64,000 bases of DNA from positions 1 through 64,000 of the forward strand of contig JBMONC010000042.1 of assembly GCA_049324875.1 (NCBI GenBank), read 5' to 3'. The position numbers and the translations under genes were made by a program. The notes beneath the pieces were generated by a model. That model did not search any database. It saw nothing but the letters and a program-made list of their open reading frames with translations, and had not been told where the DNA came from. Positions 1-8,352 of this stretch are shown in pieces. Each line of letters starts with the position of its first letter. The first letter of the stretch is position 1. Source of the DNA: JAWLHU01 sp049324875 (GTDB taxonomy: Bacteria; Bacillota; Sulfobacillia; Symbiobacteriales; Symbiobacteriaceae).

Positions 1-2260
1 CTGCCAAGCGCAGATACCTGCCCGTGATGGAGCGCTCCGCTTCGAGGATCTGCCTGGGCGTGCCCTCGAAGATCACCTGCCCGCCCCGGCTGCCGCCCTC
101 GGGGCCCATGTCGATGATCCAGTCGGCGTTGCGGATCACGTCCAGGTTGTGCTCGATCACGATCACCGTGTTGCCGGCATCCACCAGCCGGTTCATGATG
201 GCCAGCAGGTGGCCGATATCCGACCGGTGCAGGCCGGTGGTGGGTTCGTCCATCACATAGATGCTGCCCTGCTTGTGCAGTTCGCTGGCGAGCTTGATCC
301 GCTGGCATTCGCCGCCGGAGAGCGTGCTGAGGGGTTGGCCGAGCTTCAGATACTTGAGCCCCACGTCGCTCATCGCCTGCAGCCTTCGCACGACCTCCTT
401 CAGCTTGAAGAAGTCGAGGGCCTGCTCCACGGTCATCTCCAGCACATCGGCGATCGACTTGCCGTTCAGCTTGTAGGCCAGCACCTCCTCCTTGAACCGT
501 CGGCCTCCGCAGACCTCGCACGGGATCTTCACGCTGTCCAGGTAGGCCAGATCGGTATAGATCACGCCAAGCCCCTGGCAGTTTTCGCAGGCGCCCTTGG
601 AGTTGAAGCTGAACAGTCCGGGGCTGACCTTGTTGGCGGCCGCGAAGGCCTTGCGCACATCGTCCAGGATGCCGGTGTAGGTCGCCGGATTGGAGCGGGT
701 GGAGACACCGACGGCCGACTGGTCGATGACGATGGCTTCGGGGTGCTGACGCAGAAAGATCTCCATGATCAAGGTGCTCTTGCCGGAGCCGGCTACCCCC
801 GTAACGGCGGTCAGCACGCCGGTAGGGATATCGACGCTGACGTTGCGCAGGTTATGCAGGCTGGCATTCTTGACGGAGAGCTCCCCCGACGGTGAACGGT
901 AGCGCTCCTTCATGGGCAGCGACTGCCTCAAATGCCTACCCGTCACCGTATCGGCCTCCAGCAGGCCGGCACAGCTGCCCTCGTAGACGATGGTGCCGCC
1001 ATGGCTGCCGGCGTGCGGGCCCACATCGACGATGTGATCGGCCACCTTGATGACGTCGGGGTCATGCTCGACGACGATCACCGTGTTGCCCTTATCTCGC
1101 AGCTTCTGCAGCAGTTCGGTGAGTCGGTGCACGTCGCGGGGATGCAGCCCGATGCTGGGTTCGTCGAAGACGTAGGTGACATCCACCAGACTGCCGCTGA
1201 GATGCTTCACCATCTTGACCCGCTGCGACTCGCCGCCGGACAAGGTGTCGGTTTCGCGGTCGAGCGTCAAGTAGTCCAGACCGATATCGACCAGGTGCTG
1301 CAGCCGCTCCGTCAGGCTCTTGACGATGGGCGCCGCGACCGGGTCTTGGATCTCCCGGAGCACCTCGATCAGCTGGCCGACCTCCATCGCCGCCATCTCC
1401 GCGATATTGCGCCCGTTGATCCGGCAGCCGAGCGCCGCCTGACTGAGCCGGGCGCCCCGGCAGGCCGGGCAGTTTACGTCGGTCAGGAAGGGCTCGACCA
1501 TCCGCTGCGTCCGCTCCGAGTACGTCTTGAGATCGCGTTTGATGTACTTGTCGGTAAACTTGCCGATGACCCCTTGAAAGGTGATGTTGATGGCCTTGCC
1601 GCCAAACTCCACCTGAATCTTTTGGGGCTTGCCGTAGAGGAGTTGATCCAGTTCGGCCTCCGAGTGATCGGCCAGCTTCTTGTCGAGATCGAAGTAGCCG
1701 GACTGGGTGATGATCGTCCATTCCCAGCTCCCAACCCCGTGTTCGGGGAGCAGGATGGCCCCCTCGTTGATCGACCTGGACATGTCCAGCGCCCGGTCCA
1801 GGTCCACGCCCAGCTTGCGGCCGATGCCGCTGCACTCGGCGCACATCCCCAGCGGATCGTTGAAGGAGAAGGCGTTCGGCGGTCCGACATGGGGCTGGCC
1901 CACCCGGGAGAAGAGCAGCCGAAGAATCGGCGAGATATCGGTGACAGTGCCCACGGTGGAGTGGGAGCCTCCGCCCAGCCGCTTCTGATCGACGACGACC
2001 GCCATGCTGAGGTTTTCGATTGCATCGGCATCCGGCTGCGGATAGCGGGGCAGAAAGTTGCGCACGAAGGTGCTGAAGTACTCGTTCAACAGCCGCTGGG
2101 ATTCGTTCACGAGCGTGTCGAAGACGATCGACGATTTGCCGGAGCCGGATACCCCGGTGAAGATGGTGATCTTGCGCTTGGGGATGCGCAGCGAGACATC
2201 CTTCAGGTTGTTCTCCCTGGCGCCGCGGATCTCGATGAACTCCTGATGATACTGCGACAT
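1..2260 (-). CDS. UvrA-like excinuclease ABC ATPase (C-terminus cut by window edge)
   Basis: Reads right to left, open without interruption for 753 codons and running off the window start. Two ABC ATPase halves are visible: Walker A GVSGSGKSS near residue 35 and GVAGSGKST near residue 490, ABC signatures SGGESQR near 343 and SGGECQR near 648, Walker B with MDEPTTG near 670. Zinc-finger cysteine pairs CPAC near 265 and CEVC near 580 are typical of UvrA. The protein is about 750 residues rather than the roughly 940 of housekeeping UvrA, so it looks like the shortened UvrA2/DrrC-like branch, linked to DNA-binding drug tolerance, and not necessarily core nucleotide excision repair. Start is ATG with AAGGAGGGG upstream, 15 bp after the DUF1801 gene, so the two are probably co-transcribed. 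Confidence 0.9.
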   Translation of the reverse strand, partial: MSQYHQEFIEIRGARENNLKDVSLRIPKRKITIFTGVSGSGKSSIVFDTLVNESQRLLNEYFSTFVRNFLPRYPQPDADAIENLSMAVVVDQKRLGGGSHSTVGTVTDISPILRLLFSRVGQPHVGPPNAFSFNDPLGMCAECSGIGRKLGVDLDRALDMSRSINEGAILLPEHGVGSWEWTIITQSGYFDLDKKLADHSEAELDQLLYGKPQKIQVEFGGKAINITFQGVIGKFTDKYIKRDLKTYSERTQRMVEPFLTDVNCPACRGARLSQAALGCRINGRNIAEMAAMEVGQLIEVLREIQDPVAAPIVKSLTERLQHLVDIGLDYLTLDRETDTLSGGESQRVKMVKHLSGSLVDVTYVFDEPSIGLHPRDVHRLTELLQKLRDKGNTVIVVEHDPDVIKVADHIVDVGPHAGSHGGTIVYEGSCAGLLEADTVTGRHLRQSLPMKERYRSPSGELSVKNASLHNLRNVSVDIPTGVLTAVTGVAGSGKSTLIMEIFLRQHPEAIVIDQSAVGVSTRSNPATYTGILDDVRKAFAAANKVSPGLFSFNSKGACENCQGLGVIYTDLAYLDSVKIPCEVCGGRRFKEEVLAYKLNGKSIADVLEMTVEQALDFFKLKEVVRRLQAMSDVGLKYLKLGQPLSTLSGGECQRIKLASELHKQGSIYVMDEPTTGLHRSDIGHLLAIMNRLVDAGNTVIVIEHNLDVIRNADWIIDMGPEGGSRGGQVIFEGTPRQILEAERSITGRYLRLA

Positions 2261-2275
2261 GGTCCCCTCCTTCGG

Positions 2276-2689
2276 CTAGTCCGACCCCTTGCTCCGCGTC
2301 GCTCGGGGTTTGGTGGTGGACTTGGGGGCCTTGCTCTGACGGTAGGCGATGGCGGCCCGGACCAGGTTCTTCAGCGACTCCTCGCTGATCTCGTCATCCT
2401 TGAGGATGTCGATGGCGCGCCACTCCTTGCCATCGAGGCCGTTGTTGAACAGCCTGTCCGGGTCGGGCAGGTGGGCGCCATCGGGAAAGGTCAGTTTGAT
2501 CTTGTCTTTGAAGGCACCGCCCACGCAGAGGTTGCCGCCCTTGGACCAGACCGGGGCTCCCCGCCACTTGATCTCCTCGGTGATGTCGGGGTCAGCCTCC
2601 AGGATGGCCTTGCGGATCCGAGCGAAGACGGGACCGCGCCAGTCGGTCAGGCTCGCGATGATCTGGTCGATTTGTTCGCTTGCGGTCAT
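2276..2689 (-). CDS. DUF1801 domain protein
   Basis: A 137-residue soluble protein matching the DUF1801/YdhG-type fold: an N-terminal helix (SEQIDQIIASL), then 'ITEEIKWRGAPVWSKGG' and a beta-rich core, ending in a basic Lys/Arg/Thr tail. The biochemical role of the family is not established. It starts at an ATG preceded by GGGGAGCG and ends 15 bp before the UvrA-like gene, whose ribosome binding site follows its stop codon, so the two form a likely two-gene operon. Confidence 0.75.
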   Translation of the reverse strand: MTASEQIDQIIASLTDWRGPVFARIRKAILEADPDITEEIKWRGAPVWSKGGNLCVGGAFKDKIKLTFPDGAHLPDPDRLFNNGLDGKEWRAIDILKDDEISEESLKNLVRAAIAYRQSKAPKSTTKPRATRSKGSD

Positions 2690-3025
2690 GGACGCTCCCC
2701 TACCTTACCTTCAAATTGCGTGCCCTCGAGGGCCCTCACCGGGGGACGATCGGATCTCCAAGAATCGGCTACTTTCGTGTTGCCTAGGTGTTCCTGCTGG
2801 GTCCAGTCAATTCCTCCTGGTGATTGGGCGGTTGGTCGTGCTGAGCGATGGCTGCCACTTGGGTAAGGTGGGGGTGAGGCAGATGGTGCGAAGGTGCGCC
2901 TCCCCCCCATTGACGTGCGATTGCTTGAGGGATCCGAATCGGCGGTACGCACCTCCGAACATAGCTTGACCGGCTGTCCCAGCTTAGGGACAGCCGGTCG
3001 CTCGCGCGTGATGGACTCGCTTGAG
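2690..3025. other. Intergenic region with one perfect hairpin
   Basis: I see no credible gene here. Short open frames lack ribosome binding sites and have biased composition. The upstream signals of the leftward DUF1801 gene should lie near 2700-2780. The only clear structure is the inverted repeat at 2968-2999. Confidence 0.5.
2968..2999. repeat. Perfect 13-bp inverted repeat with 6-nt loop
   Basis: GACCGGCTGTCCC, loop AGCTTA, then GGGACAGCCGGTC. It sits between the UvrA/DUF1801 operon and the tandem repeat array. No T-run follows on either strand, so it is not a textbook intrinsic terminator. It could be a transcript-end structure for the leftward tad arm, or a protein-binding palindrome. 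Confidence 0.7.
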
Positions 3026-3364
3026 CCTACCCCGTGGGCTTCAGTACCTGCCCACTGGCTCTTCAGTGCCCGTCCGTTGCGATGCCCCCTACCCGCCCGT
3101 TAAGCTTCGAGGCCCGGCCATGGGCGTCGAGGCCGCCCCGTAGGCGTTCGGGGACCCCAATGGGTTCTTGAGGCCCACCCATTGACTTTTGAGGCTTGCC
3201 TATTGGTCTTCGTGGCCCGTCCACTGGCTTCCGTATCCCGACCGTTGCCTTTCGGAGCCCACCCAATGGCTTGCGGAGCCTGCCCATTGGCTTTCGGAGC
3301 CTGTCCATTGGCTTCCGGAGCCTGCCCATTGGTTTTCGCAGCCGACCCATTGGCTTTCGGAGCC
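3026..3364. repeat. Degenerate 21-bp tandem repeat (minisatellite), about 16 units
   Basis: Consecutive 21-bp units approximate GCCTGCCCATTGGCTTTCGGA. Units beginning at 3257, 3278, 3299, 3320 and 3341 are nearly identical, whereas those from 3026 to 3256 are progressively diverged. The array runs into the N gap at 3365. Because 21 is a multiple of three, all frames read as 7-residue repeats (for example PLAFGAC on + or RKPMGRL on -), but no start or ribosome binding site supports a gene. The array lies just beyond the 3' end of tadC and probably caused the assembly break. Confidence 0.9.
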
Positions 3365-3464
3365 NNNNNNNNNNNNNNNNNNNNNNNNNNNNNNNNNNNN
3401 NNNNNNNNNNNNNNNNNNNNNNNNNNNNNNNNNNNNNNNNNNNNNNNNNNNNNNNNNNNNNNNN
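3365..3464. other. Assembly gap (100 N)
   Basis: One hundred undetermined bases, the conventional size for a gap of unknown length. The gap hides the last codons of tadC and an unknown number of 21-bp repeat units. Confidence 0.99.
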
Positions 3465-4264
3465 GCCGGCCCCGCCGCCATGGCCAGGATGGCGGGCAGC
3501 ACGAACAGGATCAGCGGGAGGAAGAGCTTGACGCTCGCCTTCGCCCCCAGCTCCTGCGCCCGGCGGCGCCGCTTGTCCCACGCCGCCTCGGCCTGGGCCC
3601 GGAGGGTGATGCTCAGGCCGTCGGTCCCCTTCTCCAGGGTCTGGACCAGGGCGCCGACGAAGAAGGTGAAGTCCCGCACATCCAGGTGTTGGGCCAGGTT
3701 GAGGAAGGCGAGGGCGGGGGACTGGCCCAGCTGGACCTCGGCCAGGGCGCCCTTCAGCTCCTCGGCCAGCACCGAGCGGGACTGGCGGCAGTACTGGTCC
3801 AGGGCGGGGAGCAGGTTGAGGCCGGCCTCGGTCAGCACCGCCAGGGTGAAGAGGAAGGAGGGCAACTCCTTCTGCACGGCGGCCCGGCGGGCGTCGGCCT
3901 TGCGGGCCACCTCCAGGTTGGGCCCCTGGAAGGCCCAGAGGGCGGCGACCAGGCCGAAGAGCGCCAGGTTGGTCTGGCCCAGCAGGAGCCCCAGGGCGGC
4001 GCCTCCCAGGGCGATGGCGGTCAGCCGGAGCTTGCGGGCGGCCAGCTCCTCCAGGGTGAAGGGCTCGCCGGAGACGGCCAGGTCCCGGGCGACCTTGGTG
4101 GTGGCCAGGTAGTCGGCCAGCTTCGCCACCAGCCGGCCCGGCGGTGGCGCCTCCGGCTGGGTCTGGGGCCATCCCCAGGGCCCAGCCTGGACCTCCTTGA
4201 CCCGGGCGGGGATCAGCAGCAGGAAGACGGCGCCGGCGACCAGCAGGGCGATCACGAGCAGCAC
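3465..4264 (-). CDS. tadC: TadC-like type II/IV secretion F-domain protein (3' end in gap)
   Basis: An inner-membrane platform protein of the Tad (tight adherence) pilus machine. About 266 residues are visible from a GTG start (SD GGAAGGAGGG). It has an N-terminal membrane segment (MLLVIALLVAGAVFLLL), a hydrophobic pair around residues 85-115, a cytoplasmic helical T2SF domain, and a final hydrophobic stretch LFLPLILFVLPAILAMAAG that runs into the N gap. TadC proteins end shortly after this segment, so only about 10-25 residues should be missing. It lies 25 bp downstream of tadB in the leftward tad operon. Confidence 0.88.
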
Positions 4265-4288
4265 GGGGCTCCCTCCTTCCGTCGAGCG

Positions 4289-5167
4289 CTAAAGGTCGAT
4301 CCGGGCGAGCCGGTTGGCCATCCAGTAGCCGGTGATGATCGCCAGGAAGATCAGGCCCAGGGCGATCTGGCCGCCGACGGTCTGGTGGAAGACCGCCATG
4401 TACTCCGGCGAGCCGAACCGGATCACCAGGTAGATCCCCAGGGGGAGGAGCGAGAGGATCGCCGCCTCCGCCCGCTTCTGGGCGGTCATCACCTGGATCT
4501 CCCGGTCGATCGCCATCCGGTCGGCCAGCATGTGGGCCACGTTGCCCATCACCTCGACGATGTTGCCGCCCCGCCGCCGGGTGGCCACCACCGCATCCAC
4601 CAGGGAGGCGACCTCCTCCAGGGGCAGCCGCTCCCGCAGGCCGAGCAGCGCCTGATCCACCGGGGTCGACATCTGCACCTCCCGGACGACGATCTCCATC
4701 TCGGTGACGATGGGGCCGCCGCGCGGGTGGAGGCGGCGCAGGTCCACCAGGCAGCGCTCCAGGGCGTTGGCCAGCGACTGGCCCGCCTTCAGCGAGGTGG
4801 CCAGGGAGAGGAGCACCTCCTGGAGCTGGTCCCGCAGAGTGCGGGTCCGGTGGCGGGCCAGGAAGTCGAAGAGGGCGCTGGTGACCAGCGGTCCGGCGGG
4901 CAGGCAGATCAGGGCGGTCAGCCAGGCGCCGGTCAGGAGGCGGGCGGCAACGAGGGTCGCCACCGGAATCCCGATCATCAGGCACAGGTACTGACGCAGG
5001 CTGAGGGGCAGGCGGCTCTCCCGCAGCCGCCGCTCCAGCCGGGCCATCAGCCCCTCCGGCTCGGGGGCGCCGGCCCCCTCCCATCCGCCGGCGGGACGGG
5101 GGGAGGGGAGGAGTAGCAGGAGGCAGGCGGCGCCTGCCAGCAGTCCGATCAGCAGCGGCATCAGCAT
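4289..5167 (-). CDS. tadB: TadB-like pilus assembly platform protein
   Basis: A 292-residue F-domain membrane protein, partner of TadC and of the TadA ATPase. It has an N-terminal membrane anchor (residues 3-20), a hydrophobic pair at about 63-100, the cytoplasmic T2SF domain containing 'SLATSLKAGQSLANALE', and two C-terminal membrane segments. The start overlaps the end of tadA by 7 bp, which implies translational coupling. Order and sizes match canonical tadABC loci. Confidence 0.9.
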   Translation of the reverse strand: MLMPLLIGLLAGAACLLLLLPSPRPAGGWEGAGAPEPEGLMARLERRLRESRLPLSLRQYLCLMIGIPVATLVAARLLTGAWLTALICLPAGPLVTSALFDFLARHRTRTLRDQLQEVLLSLATSLKAGQSLANALERCLVDLRRLHPRGGPIVTEMEIVVREVQMSTPVDQALLGLRERLPLEEVASLVDAVVATRRRGGNIVEVMGNVAHMLADRMAIDREIQVMTAQKRAEAAILSLLPLGIYLVIRFGSPEYMAVFHQTVGGQIALGLIFLAIITGYWMANRLARIDL

Positions 5168-6483
5168 CCCTCCGGCAGGGAGACTCGGGCCATGGTGAAC
5201 TTGGCCCGGTTGGTGACCGGCTTGCCGGTCTGCACCAGGGCGCCGGCCTCCGGGTCGTAGCGGAAGAGCTCCTCGGTGGTGATCTCGCCCCCCTGCAGCC
5301 CGGTTACCTCCAGGACCTGCAGGAGCTTGCGGGAGCCGTCGGCCAGCCGCTCCAGGTGGAGGATGAAGTCCACGGCGGCGGCGATCTGCTGCCGGATGGC
5401 GCTGGTGGGCAGCTCGACGCCGGACATCAGCACCATGGTCTCGATCCGGCTGAGGGCGTCCCGGCCGGAGTTGGCGTGGACGGTGGTCAGCGAGCCGTCA
5501 TGACCGGTGTTCATCGCCTGGAGCATGTCCAGCGCCTCGCCGCTGCGGCACTCGCCCACCACCACCCGGTCGGGCCGCATCCGCAGGGAGGCCCGCACCA
5601 GCTCCCGGATCGGCAGGGCGCCCTTCCCCTCCACGTTGGCGGGGCGGGCCTCCAGCCCCACCAGGTTGGGGATGCCGGTCAGCCGCAGCTCGGCGGAGTC
5701 CTCGATGGTGATCACCCGCTCGTGGGAGGGGATGTGCATGGAGAGGGCGTTGAGGAAGGTGGTCTTGCCGGTGGAGGTGCCGCCGGAGACGACGATGTTG
5801 CAGCGGGCCTGGACCAGCGCCCGCAGCAGGGCGGCGGCCAGGTCCGTGAGGGCGCCCTTCTCCACCAGCTGCTCCAGGGTCAGGGGGTTCTGGGGGAACT
5901 TGCGGATGGTCAGCACCGGCCCCACCAGGGAGACGGGGGGCAGGACCACGTGGACCCGGGCGCCGTCGGGCAGCCGGGCATCGACGATGGGGGTCGCCTC
6001 ATCCACCTTCCGGTTGACCCGGGCGACGATCCGCTCGATCAGGTTGGCCAGCTCCTCCTCGCTCTGGAAGGCGAGGGGCCGGCCATCCTCGTCCAGCGCC
6101 TGCTCGGGGTGGCCGCTCCGCTCGATGAAGATCAGCTCCGGTCCGTTGACCATGATCTCCTTGACCGCCGGGTCCTGCAGCAGCGGGTCGAGGATGCCGA
6201 AGCCGAAGATCTGGTGCTGGAGCCGCTCCACGATGGCGACCTTCTCCGGGTGGGAGAGGGAGAGGTAGGGGAAGCGGGACTCCAGCTCCTCCTCCATCAG
6301 CGCCCAGAGCCGGTCCCGCATCTCCCGGTCGCCGGGGCCGCCCAGCGGGTCGCGCCCGGTGCGCATCCGCTCCCGGATCGCCTCCAGCACGGGCCGGATT
6401 CGCTCAGTCTGGGGCGGGAGGGCAGCCGGGTCGCCGCTCTGCCCCTGGCGGCGCTGCATCAGCTGGCGGAGTCCGCCGTTCAT
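5161..6483 (-). CDS. tadA: TadA/CpaF family secretion ATPase
   Basis: A hexameric ATPase that powers Flp pilus assembly on the cytoplasmic face of the membrane. It has 440 residues: an N-terminal helical region, the CpaF domain with 'VKEIMVNGPELIFIE' near 107-121, Walker A GGTSTGKTT at about 234-242, an ASP-box ITIEDSAELRL, Walker B VVVGE near 306, and the His-box GHDGSLTTVHAN. The start is the ATG overlapping the tadZ stop (ATGA). Any longer frame upstream is antisense noise inside tadZ. Confidence 0.95.
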   Translation of the reverse strand: MNGGLRQLMQRRQGQSGDPAALPPQTERIRPVLEAIRERMRTGRDPLGGPGDREMRDRLWALMEEELESRFPYLSLSHPEKVAIVERLQHQIFGFGILDPLLQDPAVKEIMVNGPELIFIERSGHPEQALDEDGRPLAFQSEEELANLIERIVARVNRKVDEATPIVDARLPDGARVHVVLPPVSLVGPVLTIRKFPQNPLTLEQLVEKGALTDLAAALLRALVQARCNIVVSGGTSTGKTTFLNALSMHIPSHERVITIEDSAELRLTGIPNLVGLEARPANVEGKGALPIRELVRASLRMRPDRVVVGECRSGEALDMLQAMNTGHDGSLTTVHANSGRDALSRIETMVLMSGVELPTSAIRQQIAAAVDFILHLERLADGSRKLLQVLEVTGLQGGEITTEELFRYDPEAGALVQTGKPVTNRAKFTMARVSLPEGC

Positions 6484-7613
6484 GGGGTCCTCACCTCCGA
6501 GGTGGGGGATAGCTCCTGCAGGAGGGACTCCAGTGCCCGGTCCGCCCCGCCGCCGGGCCGGAAGCCGGCGAACCGGCCGCCGGCGTCCACCGGGGGCTTC
6601 GATTCCTCCGGGACGCAGAGGGGGGGTGGGTAGCCGAGGAACTTCATCGCCTCCTGGAGCTGCGTGGGGACCCCCTCCCGGGCCCGGTTGATGATCGGGC
6701 GGATGCGGGCCGCCGGGATCTGGAGTCCCGCCAGCGCCTCCTGGCTCTGGACCAGCCGGAAGGCGGAGACCGGGTCGGGGAGGGCGATGGGGCAGACGCG
6801 GTGGGCGGCGGCCAGGGCGGCAGCGGTGGGGAGGGTCAGCTCCGGGGCCCCATCCACCAGGATGGTGTCGATGCCGCAGGCGGGCAGCAGCTGGAGCACC
6901 GCCTCCACCTCGTCGGCGCCCAGCTGGTCCATCCGGACGGGGCCGCCGCTGGGCAGGAGGTGGAGGCCGGGGGCGACCTCCACCAGCGCCTGGGAGAGGA
7001 GGGCCAGGCCTTCGGGGTGGGTGGCCAGGCCCGGGCCGGGGGCGGGCAGCAGGGCGGACCAGCCGCCCTCGGGACGCAGCCCCAGCAGGGGGACGGCGCC
7101 GCCGCAGCCGCTCACCTCCACCAGCGCCACGCTCTGCCCTTGCTGGTTCAGCCGGCGGGCCAGGTGGAGGAGCAGGCTGGTGGCGCCGGCGCCGCCCCGC
7201 AGGGAGTGGGCGGCGATCACCAGCCCGGCGGCCGCCGCCCCGGACTCCAGCCCCAGCAGCTGGCGGAGGGCGGTGATCAGCCGGGCCGGCTCGTAGTCGG
7301 GGCAGGTGTGCAGCCCGGCCTCGGCGGCTCGGAGCCGGAGGTGCTGTCGCTCGGCGGTCCCGGCCAGGCAGACCGCCCGGTAGCCGGCCTGCAGCAGCTC
7401 CTGGGCGAAGGAGATCCCCTCCAGCCCCAGGCCGGCGTCCAGGAGCACCCCGTGGACGGGCTGAGAGGCCATCCGCTCCAGCAGCTCCCCGGGGGAGGCG
7501 GCGGCGAAGGCGATGCGGAGGTCCGTCCCCCCTTGTTGCTCCAGCCAGGTACGGATCCGGTCGGCGATGGCCGAGGGCAGGCCGCAGAGCGCCACCGAGA
7601 GGATGGGGCTCAT
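6480..7613 (-). CDS. tadZ: TadZ/CpaE-like P-loop protein of the Tad pilus
   Basis: 377 residues. The N-terminal ~125 residues look like an atypical receiver domain (VALCGLPSAIADRIR; HGVLLDAGLGLEG), followed by a MinD/ParA-like domain. The P-loop near residue 140 reads SLRGGAGATS, so the signature and catalytic lysines of KGGxGKT are both replaced. TadZ proteins are known to have atypical Walker motifs and act as polar localisation factors for the pilus machine; nucleotide hydrolysis is doubtful here. The gene starts in an ATGA overlap with cpaB and ends in an ATGA overlap with tadA. Confidence 0.85.
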   Translation of the reverse strand: MSPILSVALCGLPSAIADRIRTWLEQQGGTDLRIAFAAASPGELLERMASQPVHGVLLDAGLGLEGISFAQELLQAGYRAVCLAGTAERQHLRLRAAEAGLHTCPDYEPARLITALRQLLGLESGAAAAGLVIAAHSLRGGAGATSLLLHLARRLNQQGQSVALVEVSGCGGAVPLLGLRPEGGWSALLPAPGPGLATHPEGLALLSQALVEVAPGLHLLPSGGPVRMDQLGADEVEAVLQLLPACGIDTILVDGAPELTLPTAAALAAAHRVCPIALPDPVSAFRLVQSQEALAGLQIPAARIRPIINRAREGVPTQLQEAMKFLGYPPPLCVPEESKPPVDAGGRFAGFRPGGGADRALESLLQELSPTSEVRTP

Positions 7614-8221
7614 GAGGCCACCTCCGGCAGGCGGCGGACCACCTTGACGGCGAGGCCATCGGTGGCGGTCAGGACCAGCCCGACCTGCGGCTCGGGGACC
7701 AGCACGGCGATCAGCCCCTCGGCGGCGGTCATCACCCGGGTCCGCTCCAGGATCCGCACCGCCTCCGCCCCCGGCTTCGGCACGACGTAGATGTCCACAT
7801 CCTCCCCGGCGATCTCGGGCCCGGCAGGCAGGCTCTCGATCGCCAGGGTGACCAGCCGCAGCTGATCCGCCGTCGTCTCAGGTGGCAGGGCGGGGGCGGG
7901 CTGGCCGGCGATGTTCCGGCCCGGCAGCAGCGGCTGGCCGGCGGGGATCAGGGTGGTGGCGTACCAGCGGCCCGGCCCCTCGGCGGTGGATGCGGTCAGC
8001 GCCTCCGCCGCCAGCAGCTGCCGGGTGGGGCCATCCACCCGGACCCGCTGCAGGTGGTCGGCGGTGAGCAGCGTCCCCGGCTGCACCGGCTCCGCCGTGA
8101 CCCAGATGATCTCCGTCTCCCCGCCGCCGGCGGAGGACTGTCCGCCGAGGTAGAGCATGGTGAGCAGCCCGGCCATCAGGGCGCAGAGGCCGGCCATGAG
8201 ATAGCGCACCTTTCCGTTCAT
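7610..8221 (-). CDS. cpaB: CpaB/RcpC-like Flp pilus assembly protein
   Basis: 203 residues with one N-terminal membrane segment (residues 8-27), then a SAF/RcpC-type extracytoplasmic domain ('VQPGTLLTADHLQRVRVDG', 'TLIPAGQPLLPGRNI'). In diderms CpaB associates with the outer-membrane secretin; in a Gram-positive setting it probably works at the cell wall. It is the first gene of the leftward operon, with SD AGGAGGGTGATTGC before the ATG, and faces the pilin-arm promoter across 131 bp. Confidence 0.82.
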   Translation of the reverse strand: MNGKVRYLMAGLCALMAGLLTMLYLGGQSSAGGGETEIIWVTAEPVQPGTLLTADHLQRVRVDGPTRQLLAAEALTASTAEGPGRWYATTLIPAGQPLLPGRNIAGQPAPALPPETTADQLRLVTLAIESLPAGPEIAGEDVDIYVVPKPGAEAVRILERTRVMTAAEGLIAVLVPEPQVGLVLTATDGLAVKVVRRLPEVAS

Positions 8222-8290
8222 GCAATCACCCTCCTGTCATCTATCACGTAGCCGCCCGCAGAATGGTTCGAACAGATAATACATCCTTGC

Positions 8291-8320
8291 TTGACAGTTA
8301 ATGTAAAACATGGATACAAT
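8291..8320 (+). promoter_or_regulatory. Sigma-A-type promoter of the TadE/TadG/Flp arm
   Basis: TTGACA (8291-8296), 18-bp spacer, TACAAT (8315-8320), 32 bp before the first gene of the rightward tad arm (SD AAGGGTGGTG). The same intergenic region must also drive the leftward cpaB operon. Confidence 0.75.
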
Positions 8321-8352
8321 AGAGACAGATACTAGGTGAAAAGGGTGGTGCT

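Noticed and set aside
932..2866. 644-residue open frame on the + strand
   Set aside because: Antisense shadow of the UvrA-like gene in GC-rich DNA; the minus strand carries all family motifs.
3026..3364. CRISPR array
   Set aside because: The 21-bp units are contiguous with no spacers and no cas genes are nearby; it is a plain tandem repeat.
3182..5116. 644-residue + strand frame starting in the 21-bp repeat
   Set aside because: It spans the N gap and is antisense to tadC and tadB; the protein is Gln/Gly/His low-complexity with no start signals.
8265..8273. GGTTCGAAC resembling a tRNA T-loop
   Set aside because: No acceptor stem, anticodon arm or D-arm can be drawn around it; it is within the tad promoter region.
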